64,000 nt of DNA from Agromyces aurantiacus (GTDB lineage: Bacteria; Actinomycetota; Actinomycetes; Actinomycetales; Microbacteriaceae), in assembly GCF_016907355.1 (NCBI RefSeq), contig NZ_JAFBBW010000001.1, positions 1,302,001 to 1,366,000 on the forward strand, read 5' to 3'. The notes under the pieces were generated by a model, which was not told the origin of the DNA, searched no databases, and worked only from the letters and a program-made list of their open reading frames with translations. Numbering within the stretch: the first letter of the stretch is position 1; every line of letters starts with the position of its first letter. The position numbers were made by a program, and so were the translations under genes. Below, piece after piece: positions 16,899 through 25,934 of the stretch.

Positions 16899-18890
16899 GT
16901 GACGAGCCCGACCCCGGCCGTCGACGACGAGCCCCGCGAGGCGCCGTCGGCGCGGCCGGCCGGCCGGATGGCCGGAACGCGCGCACGCCCCGCGACGCGC
17001 TGGGGCGGCGCGCTCGTCGTCGCGCTCGCATGGGCGCCGGCCACCGCGGCGGCCGCCGTGCTGAGCGCGGGCGACCCGGACTGGGCGCGTCCGCTGCGCG
17101 TGATCGTGACCGCCCTCGTCTGGGCGCCCGTCGCGGTCATGGCGTGGGCGAGCGGATGGCGCGCCGTCGCCGTCATCCTCGGTGCGCTCGCGGTCAACAG
17201 CGGATGGCTCGCCCTGCTCGTCGCGCTCCGCGGGACGGCGGCCGTGGATGCCGAGCCGCTCGCCGACGCGCTGCACGCGGTGCTCGTGTGGCCGCGCGTG
17301 CCCGAGGTGGCCGCGCTCGCGGTGCTGCCCTGGCTGCTCGTCCGACGGAGGAGCCGTGGCCGTCGCGCGGGCCTGCTCGCGGGCATCGCGACCGTGCTGC
17401 TCGACGCGGGGTTCGCGACCGCCGTCGCGGTCTCCGGCCGGCCGCTCGGGCCGCTCGTGCTCGTGACGCTCGTCGCCTCGATCGTGCTCTTCGCTGCGGG
17501 CGCGGTCGCGCTCGCCGTGGAATGGCACCGCGACACCGGGCCGCGCCGCGCGGCGCTGTCGTGGCTCGGGCTGGGCGGCGCCCTGCTGACCCTCTCGTAC
17601 CTGCCGATCGCGATCGCGATGCCGGCGGCCGTCACGGCGCTCGGGCACGCCGCGTTCGTGTTCGCGAGCGGCATCCTGCCCACCGCGATCCTCGCGATCG
17701 TGCTCGGCGACCGCCCCGACCACGCGAGCCGCCGCCGGTTCGCCGGAGTGGTGCGCGTGCAGGGGGTCGTCGTCGCGGTGGCCCTCTTCCTCGTCGCGTT
17801 CGAGACCGCCGCGCTCGCCGGTGCCGACCGCACCGTGGCGGGCGCGTTCGCCGCGGGAACGCTCGCGCTCGCCTTCGCCCCCGTCGACCGGATGCTGCGG
17901 CGACGCACCGATGCGCTCGTCGGCGCCGCCGACGTCGACGCCCGATCGCTCCTGAACCGGCTCGGCGAGCACCTGACCGAGGCGCCCGACCCCGCGGCAG
18001 GCCTCGGCACGCTCGCCGAGGCGCTGCGCGCCACCTGGTCGCTCGACTCCGTCGCGATCAGGCCCACGTCGGGTGGCGCGGGGGCCACCGCGGGCCACCG
18101 GGGCGAAGTGGGCGTCACGGTCGCGCTGCATGCCGGCGGGCGCGAGGTGGGCCACGTGGAGGCGACCGGTCCGGACGGCGCGGCGCTGCGCCGCTCGGTC
18201 GCCCCCGCGCTCGAGGAGATCTCGGGCCTCATCGCCGTCGCCGTGCTGCTCGCCGACCGCAACGACGAGGTCGCCGAGACGCGCCGGCGCGTGCTCGGCG
18301 TGCGACAGGAGGAGCGTCGCCTGCTGCACCGCGAGCTCGCCGACGAGCTCGCGCCGGCCATCGCGGGGCTCGGGTACGGCATCGCCGCCGCCCGACGCCT
18401 GGTGCGCACGGCGCCGCCGGCCGCCGCGGACGCGGTCGCCGTGCTGCGTGTCGACGTCGCGGCGCGCGCCGAGGACGTGCGGCGCCTCGCGCGCACGCTC
18501 CTGCCGACCGCGCTCGACGAGGGCGACCTCGACGGCGCGCTGCGCGAGCTCGCGCAGCGCACCGGCGGCGACGAGCGCGTGCGCGTGCGCTCGACCGGCG
18601 GCGACGTGCTCGAGGCGCGGATCCAGCTCGCCGTGTACCTGCTCGCCGCCGAGGCGGTGCTGGCTCACCGCCGGCCGCACGAGCTCGGCCGCATCGAGCT
18701 CGACGTGGGGATCGGCGAGCACGAGGTGCGGCTCGGCGTGCGTCTCACCGGCGGCGACCCCGCCGACGCTGAGCGCCTGCGCCTGCTCGTCGAGCGGCGA
18801 GCCACCGAGCTCGGCGCGACCGTGCACGCCGCGGACTCCGGCACGGGCGACGGCGCCGGGGCGCGCGTCGAGGTGGTGATGGCGCGATGA
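16899..18890 (+). CDS. Degenerate NarL-type histidine kinase paralogue (pseudokinase)
   Basis: A 663-residue protein with an N-terminal domain of about eight to ten membrane helices, a linker with VDRMLRRRTDALVG shared with the two intact kinases of the window, a GAF-like region and a HisKA_3/HATPase-like C-terminus. The dimerisation helix reads HRELADELAPAIAGLG, so the phospho-acceptor His is Ala481. The N box is VLAHRRPHE instead of ANAARH, and the DxGxG and GLRS(I/L)RER boxes of the ATP lid are missing. It should therefore neither bind ATP normally nor autophosphorylate. It overlaps the intact kinase gene by ATGA and may act as its heteromeric sensor partner. Confidence 0.82.
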   Translation: MTSPTPAVDDEPREAPSARPAGRMAGTRARPATRWGGALVVALAWAPATAAAAVLSAGDPDWARPLRVIVTALVWAPVAVMAWASGWRAVAVILGALAVNSGWLALLVALRGTAAVDAEPLADALHAVLVWPRVPEVAALAVLPWLLVRRRSRGRRAGLLAGIATVLLDAGFATAVAVSGRPLGPLVLVTLVASIVLFAAGAVALAVEWHRDTGPRRAALSWLGLGGALLTLSYLPIAIAMPAAVTALGHAAFVFASGILPTAILAIVLGDRPDHASRRRFAGVVRVQGVVVAVALFLVAFETAALAGADRTVAGAFAAGTLALAFAPVDRMLRRRTDALVGAADVDARSLLNRLGEHLTEAPDPAAGLGTLAEALRATWSLDSVAIRPTSGGAGATAGHRGEVGVTVALHAGGREVGHVEATGPDGAALRRSVAPALEEISGLIAVAVLLADRNDEVAETRRRVLGVRQEERRLLHRELADELAPAIAGLGYGIAAARRLVRTAPPAAADAVAVLRVDVAARAEDVRRLARTLLPTALDEGDLDGALRELAQRTGGDERVRVRSTGGDVLEARIQLAVYLLAAEAVLAHRRPHELGRIELDVGIGEHEVRLGVRLTGGDPADAERLRLLVERRATELGATVHAADSGTGDGAGARVEVVMAR

Positions 18891-20998
18891 CGCGCGGTGC
18901 GCACGTGCGGCGCGTCGCCGCGGCATCCGTCTGGGCCGTCTCCTGGGCGTTCGCGATCGCGTCGCTCGCGATCGCGTGGCGCTTCGACCTGCCCGCCGAA
19001 CCGCTGCCCGGCGTCTTCCTCTCGCCGGCGCCCGTCGACATGCGGTCGCGGTTCGACGACATCGGCGTGGCCGTCGCGCTCGTGTACGGGCCGGTCAGCG
19101 CCCTCATCCTCGCCCGGCGCCCGCATCCCGTGGCGGTCATCCTCGCGGTGCACGCGATCGGCTCGGGCCTCGCGGCGTTCGGCGTGCAGTACGGCCTGCT
19201 CGGCGCCGAGGTGCCGGGGTTGCCGGCGTGGGGGCTCTTCGCGTTCGCCGCCGGCTGGGGGTTCGTGCCCGGCACGTTCATGACCGCCGCGCTCCCGCTG
19301 CTCGTGCGGCGCGACCGCGCGCCGGCCTGGCAGCTCGCGGTCGTCGTGCTGACCGCGGTGATCGCGGGCTCGGCGTTCGTGCTGAGCCTCACGCAGCAGA
19401 GCGTGCCCGAGCCGCACAACCCGTTCGCGATCGATGTGGCCGCCTACCAGGCCGTCGCACCCGAGATCTACACGCTCCTCTCGTTCGCGGCGGTCGCGAT
19501 CTCGGTGCTCTCGTGCGGGGTGCTCGCGGTCCGCTGGGGCCGGGCCTCATCGCGCGCTCGGTCGGGCGTGGCGTGGCTCACCCTCGGCCACGTGTTCCTC
19601 ACGCTCAGCTACCTCGTGCTCGTGCTGCCCGACGGACTCGAGCTGCCGCCGGGGGCCATCGCCTTCGGCATGGTCGCGCCCGTGCTCGGCCAGGTGCTCT
19701 ACCCGGCCGCGATCCTCGTCACCGTGCTCGGCCAGCGGCTCTGGGGCGTCGAGCTCGTCGTCAGCCGGCTCGTGCTCTGGGCGCTGCTCACCGCGAGCGG
19801 TGTGCTGCTCTACCTCGGCCTCGTCGCAGTGCTGCCGGCCGTCCTCACCGGCGGGCTCGACGGCGGCCTGGTGCTGCTCGCACCGGTCCTCATCGCGATC
19901 GCCGCCCAGCCGCTGCGCGACTGGCTGCAGCGCCGCATCGACGCGCTCGTCTACGGCGAGGGCGCCGACCCGGCCGTGCTGCTCGCCCGCCTCGGCGACC
20001 GGATCGGCGAACTCGAGCCCGGCGCCGCCGGCCTCGCGCAGGTGTGCGAGGCGCTCCGCCGCGCGCTGCGGCTCGGCGAGGTCGCGATCGCGTCGGCGAC
20101 GACGCCCGCGCTCACCGCGGCGGCCGGCTCGGCGACGGGCGAACGCGTCGCGCTCACCCTCGTCGCGGGCGGCCGGCGCATCGGCGAGCTCGCCGCGCGG
20201 CCGCGCGACGGCCAGCGCTTCGACGGGCGCACGCGGCGTCTGCTCGGCGACCTCACCGGGCCGGTCGCCGCGACGCTCCAGCTCGTCGAGTCGCAGCTCG
20301 TGCTCGAGGAGGCGCGCCGCGAGCTCGTCGTGCGCCGCGGGGCCGAGCGTCGCGCCATCCGACGCGAACTGCATGACGGCATCGGCCCCTCGCTCGCCGG
20401 CGTCGGCTTCGGCCTCGCCGCCGCCGAGAACCTGCTCGCGAACGGTCCCGGCGCCGCGCGCGACGACGCCCAGCGCGACGACGCCCAGCGCGCCGAGGCG
20501 CTGCTCGCCGAGCTCGGCGACGAGCTCACGCGGCGGGTGCGCGACGTCCGCTCGCTCGCCGACGCCGTCTCGCCGTCGCCGCTCGAGGGCGCCCTGCTCG
20601 CCGACGCGCTCGCCGACCTCGCGCGCCGGTTCGAGACAGCGGGCCGACGCATCCGCGTGCACGTCGAGGGGTCGCGCCCGCTGCCGCGCGCGCTCGAGGA
20701 CGCGGTCTACCTCGTCGCGGCCGAGGCGCTGGCCAATGCGGCGAGGCACGCCGGCGCCCACCTCGTCGACCTCGACGTCGCCGTCGACGACGGCGCGGTC
20801 GTGCTGCGCGTCGCCGACGACGGCCGCGGCATCGACCCGGGCGCCACCCGCGGGATCGGACTGCGCTCCATACGCGAGCGCGCGCACGAGCTCGGCGGCG
20901 CCCTCGCGATCGACACGGGCCGGTCCGGCACCGTCGTGACGGCGCGGCTGCCGCTCGAAGCCGCCGCTGCCGCGCCGATCGAGGACGCGCGCCGATGA
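18887..20998 (+). CDS. NarL-family sensor histidine kinase
   Basis: A 703-residue membrane kinase. About nine helices in residues 1-330 form the sensor part; a linker (DWLQRRIDALVYGEGADP) and a GAF-like region follow. The catalytic part is intact: RRELHDGIGPSLAGVG with His496, N box AEALANAARHAG, DDGRGI and GIGLRSIRERAHELGG. It should phosphorylate the response regulator encoded just downstream. The gene starts within the stop of the pseudokinase gene (ATGA). A small in-frame tandem duplication encodes RDDAQRDDAQ between the H-box helix and the ATPase domain. Stimulus unknown; the many-helix sensor suggests a membrane or lipid signal. Confidence 0.92.
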   Translation: MTRGAHVRRVAAASVWAVSWAFAIASLAIAWRFDLPAEPLPGVFLSPAPVDMRSRFDDIGVAVALVYGPVSALILARRPHPVAVILAVHAIGSGLAAFGVQYGLLGAEVPGLPAWGLFAFAAGWGFVPGTFMTAALPLLVRRDRAPAWQLAVVVLTAVIAGSAFVLSLTQQSVPEPHNPFAIDVAAYQAVAPEIYTLLSFAAVAISVLSCGVLAVRWGRASSRARSGVAWLTLGHVFLTLSYLVLVLPDGLELPPGAIAFGMVAPVLGQVLYPAAILVTVLGQRLWGVELVVSRLVLWALLTASGVLLYLGLVAVLPAVLTGGLDGGLVLLAPVLIAIAAQPLRDWLQRRIDALVYGEGADPAVLLARLGDRIGELEPGAAGLAQVCEALRRALRLGEVAIASATTPALTAAAGSATGERVALTLVAGGRRIGELAARPRDGQRFDGRTRRLLGDLTGPVAATLQLVESQLVLEEARRELVVRRGAERRAIRRELHDGIGPSLAGVGFGLAAAENLLANGPGAARDDAQRDDAQRAEALLAELGDELTRRVRDVRSLADAVSPSPLEGALLADALADLARRFETAGRRIRVHVEGSRPLPRALEDAVYLVAAEALANAARHAGAHLVDLDVAVDDGAVVLRVADDGRGIDPGATRGIGLRSIRERAHELGGALAIDTGRSGTVVTARLPLEAAAAAPIEDARR
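20459..20488 (+). repeat. 15-bp perfect tandem duplication inside the kinase gene
   Basis: CGCGACGACGCCCAG occurs twice head to tail (20459-20473 and 20474-20488), adding RDDAQ in frame to the helix after the H box. Its length is a multiple of three, so the frame is kept; it is a candidate length-variable site between strains. Confidence 0.85.
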
Positions 20999-21093
20999 CG
21001 GCCGGGACGCCGGGACCGGCAGGCTCGGACCATCCGGCCGACCATCGCCCGGATGCCACACTGGATCGCGGGACGCCCACGAACGGAGCAGCG

Positions 21094-21765
21094 ATGGACG
21101 CGCAGCGCACGATCACCGTCGCGGTGGTCGACGACCACCCGCTCTTCCGGCGCGGCATCATCTCGCTGCTCGAGACCCTCGACCACGTCGAGGTCGCGGG
21201 CGACGCCGCGACCGTCGACGAGGCGCTCGACCTCGTCGATGCGCGACGGCCCGACGTCGTGCTCATGGACCTCGACCTCGGCACCGGGTCGGGCATCGAC
21301 GCGACCCGGTCGATCACCCGGCGCCATCCCGAGATCGCGGTGCTCGTGCTCACGATGCTCGGCGACGACCACTCGCTCTTCGCCGCGATGCGCGCGGGCG
21401 CACGCGGCTACCTGCTCAAGGTCGCCTCGCCGCGCGAGGTCGAGCGCGCCATCCACGCCGTCGCCGACGGCGAGGTGCTCTTCGGTGCGGATGTCGCGGC
21501 GCGCGCCGTCGCGGTGCTCGGCGGCACGGCGCCCGAGTCGGCGTCGCGCCCGTTCCCCGAGCTCACCGAACGTGAGACCGAGGTGCTCGAGCTCGTCGCG
21601 CGCGGCCTTGACAACGGCTCGATCGCGCGCACGCTCGTGCTCACGAGCAAGACCGTGCGCAACTACGTGTATGGGATCCTCACCAAGCTCGGAGCGCCCG
21701 ATCGCAGCGCGCTCATCGTGATGGCGCGCGATGCCGGGTTCGGAGCCTCGACGACCACGTCCTGA
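21094..21765 (+). CDS. LuxR/NarL-family response regulator
   Basis: A 223-residue two-domain regulator. The receiver has the acidic pair Asp13-Asp14, phospho-acceptor Asp59 in VVLMDLDLG, the Thr of VLTML and the Lys of GYLLKVA. The output domain is a LuxR HTH: LTERETEVLELVARGLDNGS then SKTVRNYVYGILTKLG. ATG 21094 with GGAG upstream gives the normal N-terminus; an in-frame ATG at 20995 overlapping the kinase stop would add 33 poorly conserved residues but would give translational coupling. It is the expected partner of the kinase at 18887-20998. Confidence 0.92.
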   Translation: MDAQRTITVAVVDDHPLFRRGIISLLETLDHVEVAGDAATVDEALDLVDARRPDVVLMDLDLGTGSGIDATRSITRRHPEIAVLVLTMLGDDHSLFAAMRAGARGYLLKVASPREVERAIHAVADGEVLFGADVAARAVAVLGGTAPESASRPFPELTERETEVLELVARGLDNGSIARTLVLTSKTVRNYVYGILTKLGAPDRSALIVMARDAGFGASTTTS

Positions 21766-21934
21766 GCGGCGGCGCGGCGGCGCCGGGCACGTCGCGTCCC
21801 GGTCGCGCGTCCCACCCGGGTCGAGGACATCCGCACCTGTGCCCCGGGCCGTCGGGCCGTCGAGCCTGAGACGGTGCCGCGACCGCGGCACGCGCCGCCC
21901 CGCGCGGCGCTCGCTGAACGAAACGAGTCCCCGC

Positions 21935-22669
21935 ATGTCCTCCTCACCCATCGACGCCGCCCTCACGGCCGGCCCGGCGGCCGACGCCGTCGCCCGTCCC
22001 GCCCGCTTCCGCGGCTGGCCGCTCTGGGGCGCCCTCGCGGGCGTCGCGGGCTTCATCGGCACCGTGCTGACCGATCTCCGGCCCGAGGGCGAGCTCGCCG
22101 CCGTCGAGCAGGGCGAGCGGTACACGGTCACCGCTGCCGACATGGTCCAGCTCGACCCCACGCTCGCCCGGTACGGCTACGTCGCCGGCGTCGTGGCGAT
22201 CGTCGCACTGCTCGTCTTCCAGGCGGCGTGGCGCCGCCACGTCGAGACCGCCTTCACCCGGTCGACCGCCGCGCGCGCGGTCAGCGGCGGCCTGATCGCG
22301 ACGATCGCCGGCCTGATCCTCGGCTACGGGTGGCGCGGCGGGCTCGCGAACTACCTGGGGCCGGAGTCGGACAGCTACGACCCGAACGGCCGCTTCGTGT
22401 ACTACATGCTCACCGACTTCGGCGCCTACATGCCCTGGCTGGGGGTCGTCGCCGCGGCCGGCGGTCTCGCCTGGATGGCGTTCGTCGAGCGCAACGTCTC
22501 ACGGGTCCTCGGCGCCGTCTCCGCGCTCGCGGCGGTCCTCACGCTCGGCGCCGTCATCGTGAGCGGTGTCCCCGGCCTGCCGGGCGGCACCATGCCGCTC
22601 TGGCTCGCGATCGCGGGCGTCTGGCTCGCGGTCGGTCGCAGCCGCATCACGCGGTCGCCGCTCGCCTGA
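21935..22669 (+). CDS. Six-helix membrane protein of unknown function
   Basis: A 244-residue integral membrane protein with about six helices (for example GWPLWGALAGVAGFIGTVL, GYVAGVVAIVALLVFQAAW, and a last MPLWLAIAGVWLAVG). Between helices 3 and 4 an outward loop GPESDSYDPNGRFVYYML is unusually polar. It follows the kinase/regulator genes by 169 bp in the same direction and is a plausible target or accessory sensor. A similarly sized six-helix protein stands next to the second kinase/regulator pair at 38157-38885. No named family was recognised. Confidence 0.65.
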   Translation: MSSSPIDAALTAGPAADAVARPARFRGWPLWGALAGVAGFIGTVLTDLRPEGELAAVEQGERYTVTAADMVQLDPTLARYGYVAGVVAIVALLVFQAAWRRHVETAFTRSTAARAVSGGLIATIAGLILGYGWRGGLANYLGPESDSYDPNGRFVYYMLTDFGAYMPWLGVVAAAGGLAWMAFVERNVSRVLGAVSALAAVLTLGAVIVSGVPGLPGGTMPLWLAIAGVWLAVGRSRITRSPLA

Positions 22670-22679
22670 GCCCGACCCC

Positions 22680-22721
22680 ACGAGCGGCGGCGCGACGAGC
22701 GGCGGCGCGTCGTGCCACCGC
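22680..22721. terminator. 15-bp tandem repeat and weak stem between convergent genes
   Basis: ACGAGCGGCGGCGCG is repeated at 22680-22694 and 22695-22709. GAGCGGCGG can pair with CCACCGCTC just after it with one G-T pair, giving a possible terminator between the membrane-protein gene and the oxidoreductase gene. Confidence 0.4.
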
Positions 22722-23681
22722 TCAGCCGGCGGCGGCCACCGCCGCGCGGATGTCCTCGTCGATGAGGTCGGCGTTGATCGCGGTGCCGGCCGCGTTGCCC
22801 GCCGCCATCGACATCGGCACGGTCGCCCGGGCGGTGATCACGTTGCCCGCGGCCCAGAGCCCGCGCACGCTCGTGCGTCCGTCCTCGTCGGCGATCACCC
22901 ACTCGACGCCGTCGCTGCGCATGCGCCGGGCGCCGAGCTGCCGCAGCACGGCGTCGTTCGGCTCGGGGCGCGGTGCGACGAAGATCGCGTCGACCTCGCG
23001 TTCGGTGCCATCGTCGTAGCGGATGGCGCGGAGCGCGCCGCCGTCGCCGGAGACGACCTCGGCCACCGCGCGCTCCTCGAGCTCGATGCCGCGCGCCTCC
23101 AGCGCGGTCCGCGCCGCCGGCGGGAGCGCGATGCCCGCGACGTGGAAGACGACCTCGGGCGAGAGCTGCCGGAGCAGCTGCGCTTGGTGCGCGTTCGCCG
23201 CCGTGGTCGGGACCACGGCGATGCGACGGTCGCGCACCTCCCAGCCGTCGCAGTAGGGGCAGGACACCACGCCCGAGCCCCACTGCGCGGCGAGCCCGGG
23301 CACGTCGGGCAGCCGGTCGGCGAGGCCCGTGGCCACGAGCAGGCGCCGGGCGGTGTGCCGCTCGCCCGACTCGAGCTCGACCTCGAACGCGGGCTCGTCG
23401 GCATCGAGGACCGCCGCGGAGGCGACCGACGCGGACTCGATCGCGACGCCGTCGTAGCGCGTGAGCTCGGCGCGGCCCGCGGCGAGCAGGTCGAGGGGCG
23501 ACGTGTGGTCGCGGCCGAGCACGCCGTGCATGTGGCCCGCGACGCGATTGCGCGGCTCGCCGCCGTCGACGACGAGCACGCGCCGACGCGAGCGGCCGAG
23601 CATGAGCGCGGCACTCAGGCCCGCGCTGCCGCCGCCCACGATGACGACGTCCCACTCGGAGCCGGGCACGCCGGCGCTCAC
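22722..23681 (-). CDS. Thioredoxin-reductase-like FAD oxidoreductase lacking the NADPH loop
   Basis: A 319-residue flavoprotein. The FAD site is DVVIVGGGSAGLSAALMLG and a redox disulphide CPYC (Cys141, Cys144) sits in VSCPYCDGW, as in thioredoxin reductases. In the middle domain, however, the NADPH-binding GxGxxA sequence is replaced by VVPTTAANAHQAQLL, and no HRR-type arginines follow. Loss of that site is known from gliotoxin-type dithiol oxidases, which use oxygen, so this may be an oxidase or use another donor; that is inference. The GTG start overlaps the stop of the VOC gene upstream (GTGA), implying coupled translation. Confidence 0.8.
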   Translation of the reverse strand: MSAGVPGSEWDVVIVGGGSAGLSAALMLGRSRRRVLVVDGGEPRNRVAGHMHGVLGRDHTSPLDLLAAGRAELTRYDGVAIESASVASAAVLDADEPAFEVELESGERHTARRLLVATGLADRLPDVPGLAAQWGSGVVSCPYCDGWEVRDRRIAVVPTTAANAHQAQLLRQLSPEVVFHVAGIALPPAARTALEARGIELEERAVAEVVSGDGGALRAIRYDDGTEREVDAIFVAPRPEPNDAVLRQLGARRMRSDGVEWVIADEDGRTSVRGLWAAGNVITARATVPMSMAAGNAAGTAINADLIDEDIRAAVAAAG

Positions 23682-24448
23682 GCCGACGGCTCCGACGCCA
23701 CGACGAAGTACGCCCCGGTCGGGTCGCTCAGGCCGGCTCGGCGGCCGGACGGGAGGTCCCACGGCGGGACCACGAGCGTCGCGCCCGCGGCGACCGCGCG
23801 CTCGACCGCCCGCTCGACATCCTCGACGCCGAACGCGACGCTCCACGAGGGCGGCAAGTCGGGCCCGAGCAGCTCCTTCGCATCGAGGATCCCCGCGTAG
23901 GTGCGGTGCGCATGGATGTAGGCGCCGTAGCGGGGCTCGCCCTCGCCGCGGTCGATGCTCCAGTGGAACGCGTGCGCGTAGAACCGCTCGGCGGCATCGA
24001 AGTCGCTCGCCGCGAGTTCGAACCAGGTCGCCGTGTCGAGCTCGCCGAACGCGTCGAAGCCGGCGAGGCCGCCCGGCTGCCAGTAGCCGACGACCGCGCC
24101 CGTGGCGTCGATCGCGAGACCCATGACGCCCATCTCGGGGATGTCGATCGGCTCGAAGAGCACCGTGCCGCCGGCCTCCGCGACGCGCTCGCTCGTGGCG
24201 GCGGCGTTGTAGGTCAGCAGGTACACGGTCCAGTGCGGCGGAGCCGGGTCGGACTCCTGCCGGAGCGCGGCCCCCGCGACCCGCTCGTCGCCGTGCCGGA
24301 ACGTGACGTAGCCGCCGTACCGTTCGTCGCCGCGCTCGGCCGTCCAGCCGAAGAGCGACTCGTAGAACGCGACCGTGCGGTCGAGGTCGGTGGTGGACAC
24401 GTCGACCCAGGCCGGCGCACCGGCGACGAGGTCATCGGATCCGGGCAT
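23678..24448 (-). CDS. Two-domain VOC (glyoxalase-like) protein
   Basis: A 256-residue protein made of two vicinal-oxygen-chelate domains: the first opens with PAWVDVSTTDLDRTVAFYESLFGW, the second with TWFELAASDFDAAERFYAHAF. Both have the strand-helix pattern of the fold, and the pairing of FYESLFGW and FYAHAFHW marks the internal duplication. Members are lyases, dioxygenases or antibiotic-binding proteins; the metal ligands are not clear here. CAGGAGG precedes the ATG at 24448 at a good distance. It shares an overlapping junction with the oxidoreductase gene, so the two probably work on the same process. Confidence 0.82.
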   Translation of the reverse strand: MPGSDDLVAGAPAWVDVSTTDLDRTVAFYESLFGWTAERGDERYGGYVTFRHGDERVAGAALRQESDPAPPHWTVYLLTYNAAATSERVAEAGGTVLFEPIDIPEMGVMGLAIDATGAVVGYWQPGGLAGFDAFGELDTATWFELAASDFDAAERFYAHAFHWSIDRGEGEPRYGAYIHAHRTYAGILDAKELLGPDLPPSWSVAFGVEDVERAVERAVAAGATLVVPPWDLPSGRRAGLSDPTGAYFVVASEPSA

Positions 24449-24579
24449 GTGCGCCTCCTGTCGGGTGCGGCCGGCGTCGGCGGCCATCGGGAACGGATGT
24501 CGCCGAGCGCGATGCTAACACCGCTGCACGCGGCTCGGCAGGACCCCGACCCGGGCGCGCGCGACCCGCGGGCGCGCGG

Positions 24580-24924
24580 TCAGGCCGGCCCCGCGGCATC
24601 CGCACCCGGGGTGATCGCATCGACGAAGGCGAACGCCTCGTCGGCGACCTCGCGCCATCGATCGGCGCCCGCATCGAGCGGCACCACGGCCCACTCGGCC
24701 ATCGGCCGACCCCGCATGACCATGTTCTCGAGGCCCAGCTCGCCGATGCGGTCGCGATCGAGCTTGACCACGAGATCGCCGAGGTGCGAGGTGAACGCGA
24801 AGTACTTGCCGCGGATCGACAACCCGTCGGAGCCGAACATGCGGCCGAACCCCACGCCCTCGCGCTCGAGGAAGCTCGGCGCGATCTCGTCGAGCAGCAC
24901 GCGGCCGCGTTCCCGATCGTCCAT
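24580..24924 (-). CDS. TfoX N-terminal domain protein
   Basis: A 114-residue protein matching the TfoX/Sxy N-terminal domain: VGFGRMFGSDGLSIRGKYFAF near the start, then LVVKLDRDRIGELG and MRGRPMAEWAVVPLDAG. In gamma-proteobacteria TfoX promotes competence genes, but stand-alone N-terminal domains in actinobacteria have no proven role. No C-terminal TfoX domain is present. TAGCGT sits 6 bases before the ATG, so the transcript may be leaderless. Confidence 0.8.
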   Translation of the reverse strand: MDDRERGRVLLDEIAPSFLEREGVGFGRMFGSDGLSIRGKYFAFTSHLGDLVVKLDRDRIGELGLENMVMRGRPMAEWAVVPLDAGADRWREVADEAFAFVDAITPGADAAGPA

Positions 24925-24973
24925 GTGCCGACGCTACGACCGGGGTCCGACATCGGGCAAGCGGCCCGCGCGC

Positions 24974-25897
24974 TCACGCGTTCCAGAGCCGCAGCTTCTC
25001 GGGGTTCCGCATGATCCAGAACCGCGTGATGCGGCCGTCGCGGACCTCCATCACGAACACGCCGTCGACCACGCCGGCCTCGGCGAACGCGATCGTGAGC
25101 CCGTCGGCCGTCTCGTGCAGCGATGCCTCGAGCGCGGGGCCGCGCTTGTCGCGGATGCCGAGCAGCATGCGCCCGACGTGCTCGGCGCCGACCACGGGGC
25201 GCCTCGCGGCCCACGCGAGCCCGCCGCCGTCGGAGACGAGCACCACCTCGGGGTCGAGCACGCGGAGCAGTGCGTTCACGTCGCCGGCGCCGGCCGCGTC
25301 GATGAACGCGCGCACCACCTCGTCGTGCTCCTCGCGCGTCGCGCTGCCCGCGCGACGCTCGCGCACCTTGCGACGCGCGGAGGTCGCCAGCTGCCGGCAC
25401 GCGTCGGGTGAGCGCCCGACGACCTCGGCGATCTCGGCGAACGACACCGCGAAGACGTCGTGCAGCACGAACGCGACGCGCTCGGCCGGGGTCAGCGACT
25501 CGAGCACGATGAGCAGCGCAGTCGACACCGACTCGTCGAGCGCGACCCGGTCGAGCGGGTCGCTCGCCGCCGGCACCGCGAACATGCCGGCGCCGTCCGG
25601 CAGCGGTTCGGGCAGCCAGTCGCCGACGTAGTGCTCGCGGCGCGCACGCGCCGACCCGAGCTGGTCGAGGCACACGCGGCCCGCCGCCCGCACGAGCCAC
25701 GCGCCGGGGTTCGCGATCGCGTCGCGCTCGGCGGGCGACATCCGGTACCAGCGCGCGTAGGTCTCCTGCACGGCGTCCTCGGCGTCGGCGATCGTGCCGA
25801 GCATGCGGTAGGCGAGGCCCGTGAGCGTCCTCCGTTCGGCCTCGAGCGCGACCGCCTCGGCCGTGGTACCCGCCCGTGTGCCTTCGCCCGCCGTCAT
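24974..25897 (-). CDS. sigJ: ECF41-type sigma factor SigJ with SnoaL C-terminal domain
   Basis: A 307-residue sigma factor. Region 2 (LTGLAYRMLGTIADAEDAVQ) and region 4 (LTPAERVAFVLHDVFAVSF) are followed by a SnoaL-like domain of about 120 residues. The C-terminal domain carries DGGG and NPEKL, corresponding to the DGGGK and NPDKL motifs by which this group controls its own activity without a separate anti-sigma factor. ATG 25897 follows a GGTGG sequence. The divergent membrane-protein/oxidoreductase operon is the expected target, as ECF41 genes are typically beside oxidoreductases, epimerases or carboxymuconolactone decarboxylases. Confidence 0.9.
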   Translation of the reverse strand: MTAGEGTRAGTTAEAVALEAERRTLTGLAYRMLGTIADAEDAVQETYARWYRMSPAERDAIANPGAWLVRAAGRVCLDQLGSARARREHYVGDWLPEPLPDGAGMFAVPAASDPLDRVALDESVSTALLIVLESLTPAERVAFVLHDVFAVSFAEIAEVVGRSPDACRQLATSARRKVRERRAGSATREEHDEVVRAFIDAAGAGDVNALLRVLDPEVVLVSDGGGLAWAARRPVVGAEHVGRMLLGIRDKRGPALEASLHETADGLTIAFAEAGVVDGVFVMEVRDGRITRFWIMRNPEKLRLWNA

Positions 25898-25934
25898 GGT
25901 TCCACCCTCGCACCGATCGGATCTCGCCGACCAC

